From positions 6,448,001-6,512,000 of the forward strand of contig BSYQ01000002.1 in the NCBI GenBank assembly GCA_030272585.1: DNA of 64,000 bases. Direction: 5' to 3'. Within the stretch, counting starts at the first letter, position 1; each line of letters begins with the position of its first letter. The stretch comes from Bryopsis sp. KO-2023 (taxonomy: Eukaryota; Chlorophyta; Ulvophyceae; Bryopsidales; Bryopsidaceae). Below the pieces are notes generated by a model, which worked only from the letters and a program-made list of their open reading frames with translations, was not told the origin of the DNA and did not search any database. The position numbers and the translations under genes are program-made. This document shows, in pieces, positions 56,715-64,000 of this stretch.

Positions 56715-56816
56715 TTGTGCGGGGCTATTCTGTCCCTGTGCGTGGCAAAACACGGGTTTCGAGGTTCTGTGCGGGGTTTGAAAAACACCCCGCACAGAAC
56801 GCGACTTCCCATAGTG
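56715..56816 (-). repeat. terminus of a second, related CACTA family
   Basis: Read on the minus strand from 56816 the sequence starts CACTATGGGAAGTCGCG, then TTCTGTGCGGGG, and has further GTGCGG/CGCACAG motifs, also inverted. It resembles the end of the 12.8-kb element but carries GTGCGGGG instead of GTGCGATGT. Confidence 0.6.
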
Positions 56817-57342
56817 AATGTGATAAAAACTACCCTAAACCCTATTGCGATGAAACAACTTGGGATGAAGAGAATATATATCCCACGTATCGTCGCCGAT
56901 CTCCACAAAATGGTGGGCGAGTTCTTAGACACAATGGAAGGAATATTGACAACCGATGGGTTGTGCCTTACAATGCATATCTTTTCCTCCGCTTCAATGC
57001 ACATATTAATGTGGAAGCGTGTGCTTCGACATTGTCTACAAAATATTTGTATAAATATATACACAAGGGGGAAGATAGAGCGATGGTGGAAGTGAGAAGG
57101 GATGAAAGAAATGGCCGTCCAATTGATGAGATTGAAGAATATCAAGACTTTCGATCAATTGGTGCAAGTGAAGCATGTTGGCGAATTTTCAGATTTGATA
57201 TTAGTGATCGATATCCAGCCGTCAAAGCCCTGAGAGTTCATCTTGAGGATCGACAAATGGTATATTTTGAAGAAGGCCAAGAGAGAGATATTGCGCAAAG
57301 AAGTAAAAATTATACGGCATTAGCGATGTCAATGGGGTAGTT
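56815..57342 (+). pseudogene. Helitron Rep/helicase protein fragment
   Basis: About 175 codons, open to a TAG at about 57340. The sequence reads ECDKNYPKPYC, YPTYRRRSPQNGG, NIDNRWVVPYNAYLFLRFNAHINVEAC, TKYLYKYIHKGEDRA and SIGASEACWRIFRF. This is the highly conserved segment between the Rep and helicase domains of eukaryotic Helitron transposases (YRRR, DNRWVVPYNP.L, HINVE, KYL.KY..KG.DR). Neither the HUH Rep motif nor the helicase Walker motifs is included. The upstream frame is CACTA-terminus sequence, so this is a captured fragment without a genuine start. Confidence 0.85.
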
Positions 57343-57366
57343 AGCTACCCCATCGACAATCGAAAT

Positions 57367-57664
57367 GCCAAAATTCCCATGGTGGGCGAATCCTGATCGG
57401 ATGACGAGACCCCCCGGGATCAACCGGGGGACGACCTTGGTTGCACCATCGTTGCCATCATGGGTGCCAAGTGTCGTGCCAGAGTGGGGGCCACCCACTC
57501 TGGCGGATCAACGTCATGATCGAAAATATGTTTTGACCCGATTAGTGCCCGGTTAGTTGATTTTTAATTTCTTTCTCCTTTACATTTGAGTTGTCGTCGA
57601 GCGCGTTTTTTTCCCTCATGATGTGACTTAGAAACTCATCCCTTTTTTTGGTATGTACATACAG
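57367..57664 (-). repeat. right long inverted repeat of the composite element
   Basis: Inverted copy of the left arm without the 45-bp insertion. Confidence 0.85.
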
Positions 57665-58799
57665 CGGTGCGCACGCCCTGGACGCACGGGAGTCAGCCAC
57701 GGCCAAGACGCGGAAACTGCCAAAGGTGTGGCCCAAATTCGCCTGAGCTCGAAATATTCCGAGCACCCAAAGGAAAAGAATGTGTCAGGGGGTTGATTTT
57801 GAAATGGAGGCCTCGAGCGCGACCCCTTTCAACACACGAAGGTGCAGCGGCTGGAACGCGCGTTTTCTCTGTTAAATTTCGACCCTATAAGTGGGTGGTT
57901 TCGAGTTATTGCACACATGGAGGAAGGAAGCCGCCCCCCAAAAAATCCCCCCAACAAAGAGTCGGGTGGGTGAGAGTGTGAGGAGCCGTTGTGTGGGGGA
58001 CAGGAAAACGCTCGCTTTCCTGTTCTGGAGAAGCGTGGGAAAGCCAGATATCAGGGTTTAGGTTCATTCTTCTGCATTGGGCTGTGGACAGGGGCCGTCA
58101 CAATGAATCAATTTTTGCCATTCTGGATGCCATTATTCAAAGCAAGGTGAGGGGGGTGAAAATTCCAGGAAAGAGAAAAAAAGAAGCTTCGTTCAAATAT
58201 TGGGAACGAAAAATGCAGGGATTTTTTCAGGAGGGGATGCCTTTTTTCTCTTTCGTAATCCAGTTCTCTGGATTGTTTATTCTTGCAATGGATGTCAATT
58301 TTGCATATTTCGGTTGGACCCTGGAACAAAACAGGGATGACTAAAAAGAACCCTTTAAAACAAAGAGATAAGCCAAATGCATAAGAGCCGCCAGAGTGTT
58401 TTGTGCCAAATGCAGTCAATTGGTTTGAATTGAAACACATACATGGATAGTGATATTCTCTTTAATCCCCCACATGTGTAACCCTTGTCTTTTCTTTCTT
58501 TCCCATGTAGGCTGATATCCAGAAGCCTGACTAACCTCTCTCTCCCCCCCTGGAAAGGAAAAAAAACAAAAAAAAACAAAGGAAGGAAGCGACGATAGTT
58601 GAATTGTTGGACTCCAGAAAACCCGAGAATGTTAAAAAGGATGGACCACCATGCATCTGCCAAGCCAAATGAAACTGCAAGAACATGAAGTCAAGAAAAA
58701 TCCTCCTGCTGGGCATAGGGTTGAAATGCCAACAGCTGCTTCCCCCTTCCTAGATAAAGGTTGAAAAGGGACCTCAGTAGTGGATCAAAAATTGGGGCC
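57665..58799. other. intergenic
   Basis: No convincing gene. A frame at 57991-58344 (plus) is open but low in similarity to anything I recognise. A TTTCCCATGTAG/GCTGATATCC acceptor-like site occurs near 58509. Confidence 0.35.
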
Positions 58800-59262
58800 A
58801 GAGATAGGACTTGGGCCAAATTTTTGGTCCGACTCCGGTCCGGTCCGGTTACGGTCGGGTTACGGTCACCGTACTACGGCCGTAACTCCGTACCGTAACC
58901 GGAGTAATATGTTGTTTTTACGGTACGGAACAGGTACGGTATAACTACGGTGGGCCCTAAATCACCGTGAAGTAGCGTGGTTCAGTGGTAAAGCGTTAGG
59001 CTGCAGTCAGTAGGGTCGCGGGTTCGAATCCCCCTGGGTTCCTTTGGAATCGCGGGACCCTGCGGGGGTCACTTTCTACGGTTTACGGTTGTTACGGCCG
59101 TTACGGTCGTTACGGTCCGGTACGGAGCGGTACGGAGTGGTACGGTGCTACGGTTACGGCCGTAAAAGTACGATTTTCTGACGAAAATTGTACTCCGGTT
59201 ACGGTCCGGTTACGGTGGTTACGGTCCGGTTACGGTGACCGTAACCGTAAAGTCCTATCTCT
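58800..59262. mobile_element. MITE-like unit rich in TTACGG motifs
   Basis: Ends AGAGATAGGACTT (58800-58812) and AAGTCCTATCTCT (59250-59262) are perfect 13-bp inverted repeats. Direct repeats ATTGGGGCC lie at 58791-58799 and 59264-59272 (one extra G at 59263), suggesting an ~9-bp target duplication. The arms consist of dozens of GGTTACGG / CCGTAACC units in both orientations, able to fold extensively. A tRNA-like unit lies in the middle. No protein coding capacity. Confidence 0.65.
58970..59042 (+). pseudogene. tRNA-like sequence inside the MITE (Cys GCA-like)
   Basis: The A box (TAGCGTGGTTCAGTGG) and B box (GGTTCGAATCC) are intact, and the loop CTGCAGT would give anticodon GCA. The anticodon stem and acceptor stem do not pair well, and one T-stem pair is missing, so a functional tRNA is unlikely. 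Pol III transcription would still be possible. Confidence 0.45.
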
Positions 59263-59264
59263 GA

Positions 59265-60250
59265 TTGGGGCCAGTAGCAGCAAACTTGATTTCTAGAAAA
59301 AAATACTTGTGGTTGGCTGGCCCTATTTTCAAGAATCTGTTTAACAAAACAAAGATCAGCTGAAATAGAATACATCATGTGGTTCTTTCTCGTTCAGGTA
59401 TGTTCACTTTGGTTCAGCTAGGGACCATGTTTTTCTAGCAGGAAAATTATCCACTGAGTTTGATTCCAAAAATCATATAATGAAATGATTGACCCAGGGG
59501 AAGAAATTCTCAAGGATGGGGGGGTTCACTTTGAAACAAGAATAGATGAGGCCTGAGATGGACAAGGAAGCCTTGGATTTTAAAAACAAAGTAAATTACT
59601 TTATCCTTGTCAGAAAAAAGGGTGTCTTTTGATAAAAATAAATAGTTCTTTCCATTTCAGTGGGTTTTTATTTTTATTCTTGAATCTCTTTTTCTTGGTG
59701 AAAAGACTTTCTTCGGTGAGTTCATTTCTTCTAACAGAACCCCCAAAACCTTTTTGCAGTTTTGGGGTTTGGTGTGTATCTTTTCGGGGATATTCTGATG
59801 TTCTTAGTATAGATTCTCATGATGGTGAGGATCACCATGGTGGTTTTCTTGGATACTTCAATACATAGGGAAGTTAGAGGTGTGTTTGTGTGTTTCTGTG
59901 TTTTTGTGTTTTTCTGTGTTCTTGTGTTTTTGTGTTTTTGTGTTTGTGCTGGGGGGGGGGAGTAAATCTGTGTCCTCAGAAATCTGTAGGCTGGGTTCTA
60001 TTGAGTTGAATTGTTTTTTTTGTGTTTATACACAAAATTAAAATTCTCTGGCAGCATGGTAGGGTCTATTTAGGAGGCCTTTTCGAGAATGGATATTCAG
60101 TTTTGGTGGATGATAGGCAATTTTTGGTTACTAGTGTGGTGTTCTTCTCAGTCCCTTTTGAGATATCAGCCGATTTTGTCTTTCGAATCAGCTACAAAAT
60201 TTGGGTGAGGGAAATCGAATTACTTACTGAGGAGCAGATGAATGATATCA
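59265..60250 (+). other. diverged duplicate of 39430-40470
   Basis: Co-linear landmarks with the 39-40 kb segment are AGCAGCAAACTTGATTTC, TACTTGTGGTTGGCTGGC, GGCTGGGTTCTATTG, CTGGCAGCATGGT and GATGATAGGCAATTTT. A low-complexity TGTGTTT tract lies at 59880-59950. This copy retains an open exon. Confidence 0.5.
60055..60204 (+). CDS. exon-like segment of an unidentified gene
   Basis: 150 nt between a CTGGCAG acceptor and a GTGAGG donor, phase 0 at both ends. It encodes 50 residues including GGLFENGYSVLVDDRQFLVTS and PFEISADFVFRI. The related copy at 40.3 kb is broken. No family is recognised, and the exons that would join it were not found. Confidence 0.35.
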
Positions 60251-60878
60251 TTCATGCTGTTGGTTGATCAACCAACAGCACTTGTGTCCACATAGAACAC
60301 CGAACCAGAGCAAAATTCGAACAAACAAACTCCGCTGTCGGTCTGGTCTTCCAGCCAGACCCACGCTCTGCCCCGCACTTATCCAATCAAGTCTGTGCTG
60401 AAATGCCTCCATTTTTTTTTTTTTTGCGGCTGAGATGTCGAGACTGGAAGACTGACGTTCGAGGAAATTGCTGTAAGCCGATCTGGCAGCCCCCCTTCTT
60501 TTTCAATGGATCGGAAAACAAGGAGGAGAGTTTCATGAAGCTTTCATGAAGCACCCCTTTTTCCACCCCCGTTCTCCCTATTCTGCTTGATGTCACGCTG
60601 TGAAAAGCCAGAAAACAGGGGGGAAACCCCCATTCGATTCCTTCGAAGCAAACAGGTTGAAAGCAACCTCAAGTTGGTGGAGGAGGGAAGACAAAACCCA
60701 GTTGGCGGCGGCGGCCTTTTTCTCAACCTTTCTGTTCTTCCCTTGAAACACAGGGCTCCTTTTCACCATTGGATGTTTTTTGGTGATCAAAGCTTGATCG
60801 GTCGCTTGCTTGTAGGATTTACATGAAGCTCATGAAAGAGCATGTTTGTTACATATGGAATTGGTTTCGGCATAGATC

Positions 60879-60969
60879 GTGGAGAACAGATTCTGACCGG
60901 GTCCGTAGAGTGGATGGATCGTCGCGACTAGAATTGCCATTCGGTGGGGGTTCGAATCCCCCTCTCCAC
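60879..60969 (+). pseudogene. tRNA-like sequence with intact acceptor and T arm
   Basis: The 7-bp acceptor GTGGAGA/TCTCCAC is perfect, as is the T arm GGGGG TTCGAAT CCCCC. The intervening 60 nt do not give a standard D arm plus anticodon arm. One option is an anticodon stem GATGG/CCATT with a 19-nt loop (intron?); another is a class II arrangement with a GAAT/ATTC variable arm. I cannot assign an anticodon, so a decayed or unusual tRNA (Ser-like by its acceptor) is possible. Confidence 0.4.
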
Positions 60970-61142
60970 ACTCTTTTTTTCGCACGACAAAGAGCACCAT
61001 CCCTGCGGAAGCAGCCCCCGGCCTGCCTCAGCTTCTGCGGTCTTTCTTTCAAACGAAGTCAAAGAGAGATCTTGTTTTTTCATGGAGGTTGCTTGACTTT
61101 CTTTTCCCTCCACCAAGGGGTAATTGATCGATTCTGACCGCT
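60970..61142. other. spacer
   Basis: Nothing recognised. Confidence 0.35.
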
Positions 61143-61367
61143 GTGGTCGTGTCCCTGGAACTGGGGGTCACGGGGAGTTATACTCTCGAAGCTAGTTCAG
61201 GGGGATGCTCGACATCCAAGACCCACTTTAACCCTGAAGACTACTCGCGCTTGAGTTACGGTCTTTGCAAGTGCATGGCCGAGCTGGATAATATCATTGA
61301 TGAGGCCCTTCTGGAAAGAGTGTCAAAAGAAGGAATGGGTGTCCAGGGTGGACAGAGGCCAGTTTGA
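61143..61367 (+). CDS. hypothetical terminal exon
   Basis: 75 codons open to a TGA, no ATG at the start of the frame. It reads natural in composition (NPEDYSRLSYGLCKCMAEL, EALLERVSKEGMG) and could be the last exon of a host gene. No family is recognised; it may equally be a chance frame. Confidence 0.25.
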   Translation: MVVSLELGVTGSYTLEASSGGCSTSKTHFNPEDYSRLSYGLCKCMAELDNIIDEALLERVSKEGMGVQGGQRPV

Positions 61368-61688
61368 AGGAGTGAATCTGTGATGGTTTCGCCCATGTAA
61401 AGACTTGCGTTCAAAGTGAATTGCGGCTGTTGCGGCAACTCATGACATTTTTCCGACGTTTTAGCTTTACTTTCCGGGGTACCAAACAGAAAAAGGCAGT
61501 TTTGCTACAAAACAAAGGAGCCTGTCAAATTTTTGGATTGACTTCAAAGCTTTTTTTCTTTTCCTCCACAATGGGGCCTGCCACAATGTCAAAAATGATT
61601 AATGATTCTTCACACGTGTGAAGCCTCGACAATCGAATATTTATGTCTTTTTGGATATCCGTTTTTCCATCTAATGTTTTTTTTTCAG

Positions 61689-61754
61689 GGGAAGTCGATC
61701 TACAATCAAGCAGGCCTTGGTGCATCACAAATTGGGGACCTCACAACCATCAAG
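61689..61754 (+). CDS. exon-like segment
   Basis: 66 nt (22 codons: GKSIYNQAGLGASQIGDLTT...) between a TTTTTTTTTTCAG acceptor and a GTAACA donor, phase 0. It may belong to the same gene as the neighbouring exon-like segments. No function is proposed. Confidence 0.3.
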
Positions 61755-63206
61755 GTAACAAAACCGAATATTTGTGGATGATAGGTCATCAACAGGCAAA
61801 GCACTGCAGGAAAAAAAAGTAAGACACAGCAGAAGCCCAATCAAATGTGAAAAGGATGATAGAAGCCGATGGCCTCCATAAGAATAGCCCTCCAACTGTG
61901 GCTAATCTGGGAGGGCCCCTGTACTTCTTTCACTATCATTCGTATTGGGTTTCAGAAAAAAAAGAAAAAAGAAAAGAACACCACAGTCGGCTGCCTCAAA
62001 ACAAATTGGGTTCCAAGAGGCTGGAATTTACGATTGCGGAGGATGTTGAAAATTGAGATCAAAAGCCACAAGGCCAGGAATTGTTTTCTGCGAATCAACT
62101 TTTTCATCAGATCTTAGAAACCTAATTGGGCGAGATTTATTATGGGTGGGAAGAGTGTCCTGATTAAAAAAAATTGCTCTTGAAGCAGCTTTTCAAACAA
62201 GAATCTGGCATAAAAAAATGATTGACAGATTTAATATTTGTTTTTGAGGATGGGATATCATGAAAAAGAACAATGTCCATGTGCCTGGTTCACTTTTCTG
62301 ATCTCTTTCAAGACAAAACCCTTATTTCCACAACCTTAAACCTTAATACTGTTGCAAACCTCGGGATCAGTCAGACTGTGGGTGCAGCTCCAACCCGAAA
62401 CCACCCAATCACCACCCATCTACTTTTCCAACCAGCTTGGAGAAGCTGGTTTTGGCTGCACCCAACATTCTGACTGACTGACATCCCTTTCGAGGGGCAT
62501 TCCACACCCCCATTGGGATTGGGCACCCTGACCAGCCAGAGCCTAACCGGCCACAGGTTGCAACAAGCCACCAATCAAGGCCGACCACCAACATGTATGA
62601 GAATCCACCGAATCGAGGATTCTTTCTTATTTGGAGGGCGTGTTCTGTGATTGGATAGAGCAGCTCTCCGAAAACTTGTATACGAAGGGAAATAACGTTT
62701 GTTTCATGTTTTCTTTTAACACCAACCCAGCCTGGCTACACAGGAAACAGATCACCACAACAGCGAGAAGGTCAAGAGAGTCAGACCCCTCTTTCGCTTT
62801 CTTTAATTTTCTTTTCTCAAATAAAGACAACGTCGCTTACATCAGGATTGCTGAGTAAGCCCATGTCAGCGTTTGTATGAACTAGATCTACCCTTTCTTC
62901 ACTTTTTTTATTATACATTCGTCAGTCAGTCTGCCAGACAGACGGACGGTCTTGTAGATCTGATATCACTGAGAATGTACATTTATTTCTCAAGTTCTGC
63001 CAATTCTTTTCCCTATCTTTCCACATTCTATTAATTCCTCCTTTTCCGTAACCCTTTCTTCCCTGCACCTCTTTTTTTTTTCTTTTTCTGCTATTCTGTT
63101 TTCTAATACTTACTCAATTCCTAAAGCTTTCTATATGAAACAAATGTCATCATATAAATACTCCCAAGTCATTATATCTGGGGGCTTGATCTTGAAATCT
63201 CAGCTT
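61755..63206. other. intergenic
   Basis: A+T rich with pyrimidine tracts. Short imperfect inverted motifs (AGCTTGGAGAAGCTGGTTTTGG region, 62430-62455). No gene is supported. Confidence 0.35.
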
Positions 63207-63716
63207 CAGCTGTGCATGTGTTTCCCTCCCAACGATGCGCCCCCAGTCCCTTCAGCATGATGATCCCGGTGATTTTTTTACCGAAACAACGTTCCACTCT
63301 GTGCGCTTCCCTCCCACCAACCAGGATGTGCTGGAGGCACGCAGAACTGACATTTGATTTTCTCGCGTGTGCTTGAACTCCGCCCCAAAGCCTGACAACG
63401 ACTTGTTATAATTCTATATTGTAGAGTGCCGAGCAGGGTAGCGCCTGCTTATCACCCAAGCGGGGACTGTTGAGTGTGGATCGAAGGTGTCTGTTCTTGG
63501 TCCTGTGCTGAGCGTTGATGGTGCATCCTTTCCAAGAGGTGGGTCTGTTCTGGCGCCTTCTCTGAGGAGTTCGTGGTGGAGTGAATGAAGTGCTGGGCAA
63601 AGCGCAAGGCGGGAAACCGAGCAGCGATCACTGGCCGCCTGCTCCGGTGGGAGGACAATGCACCAGAGTTGAGCACTGGGTTTATCATCGACAGCTTCCC
63701 CAGAGAGACCGCTCGA
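63207..63716 (-). repeat. dispersed ~510-bp repeat, copy 2
   Basis: Inverted relative to 22036-22547. Internal insertions and deletions (for example GACTTGTTATAATTCTATATTG at 63398-63420 has no counterpart) show it is not recent. Confidence 0.7.
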
Positions 63717-64000
63717 TTCTTTTTGTTCTATCACATTTGATGCGCCTTCTTTGCTTCTTGTTTTCTCTATAAAGCGATATATCAGCCCATTTGTGTACAC
63801 GATCAAAAGAATAGGTGTTTGTTAATTTTTCGTGTGCACAAATGGTTAGACTTCAAGTCTTACAATGCACAAATGTTAGATTGAATTCGCTTTCAAAAGA
63901 AGCCATAAAACGCTTCAGAAGGGAAATCCAGGGCGACGATGCAAGGTGGATAAGTCAACGACACTGAAGTTTCGATAGGGCCAGAGTGGCTCGTCGGACA
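63717..64000. other. window end, nothing recognised
   Basis: No coding or RNA feature is visible in the last 280 bases. Confidence 0.35.

Larger units (their letters stand above)
56375..57664. mobile_element. composite element with ~300-bp terminal inverted repeats
   Basis: The left arm 56375-56714 and right arm 57367-57664 are inverted copies. Outer ends are CTGTATGTACATACC and GGTATGTACATACAG; inner ends CATGGGAATTTTGGC and GCCAAAATTCCCATG. The left arm has an extra ~45 bp (TGTGTGTAATCATGATTTGA...). The 652-bp core contains a CACTA-like terminus and a Helitron coding fragment. No transposase of its own is present, so it is a non-autonomous foldback/MITE-like element that has captured other transposon pieces. 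No target duplication is obvious. Confidence 0.75.

Overview
The window looks like a nuclear chromosome segment of a eukaryote that is dense in nested transposable elements. Evidence for this: GT-AG introns of roughly 80-300 nt, pol III-type A/B boxes, retroelements of the LINE, Ty1/copia, Ty3/gypsy (chromodomain) and DIRS orders, a CACTA (EnSpm) DNA transposon, a Helitron fragment, long T/A runs and minisatellites. No prokaryotic operon, rRNA or organelle gene is visible. The combination of split-repeat DIRS elements, chromoviral Ty3 and CACTA fits an alga, another protist or a fungus-like lineage, but the sequence alone does not fix the taxon.

Layout. 1-940: end of a chromodomain Ty3/gypsy element and its probable 3' LTR, interrupted by a 5'-truncated LINE (944-2651) with a 9-bp target duplication. 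3146-7474: DIRS-like element 1 (minus strand) with reverse transcriptase/RNase H and A1-ORF-B1-A2-B2 split direct repeats, but no recognisable recombinase. 7567-18810: a large minus-strand LTR element with two 301-bp LTRs and no intact genes; it contains plus-strand Ty1/copia relics and three LINE copies, two of which keep clear target duplications. 19803-20255: a fifth LINE tail. 20417-20862: a two-exon gene for a small secreted cysteine-rich protein. 23132-27966: DIRS-like element 2 with Gag, RT-RNase H and tyrosine recombinase. 28084-33729: complete Ty3/gypsy element with 273-bp LTRs and a 5-bp duplication; it carries an adenine-methyltransferase-like domain where Gag would be expected. 34527-35572 and 40724-56374: two arrays of the same ~68-bp minisatellite in opposite orientation, flanking an F-box/WD40 gene (36859-37911).

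The most striking object is a 12.8-kb CACTA transposon (41003-53808) inserted into the second minisatellite array with a 3-bp target duplication. It carries a multi-exon accessory gene with acidic and IRKP repeats (41947-44797) and a 13-exon tnp2-type transposase (45982-50661). It is saturated with the motif GTGCGATGT at both ends and also inside the first introns and exons of the transposase. Next to the array lies a 1.3-kb element with ~300-bp inverted repeats (56375-57664) that encloses a second CACTA terminus and a Helitron Rep/helicase fragment. Near 59 kb a MITE-like unit made of TTACGG motifs encloses a tRNA-like pol III unit.

Most of the sequence is therefore selfish DNA. The only convincing host genes are the F-box/WD40 protein and the small secreted protein, plus a few isolated exon-like segments at 60-62 kb.
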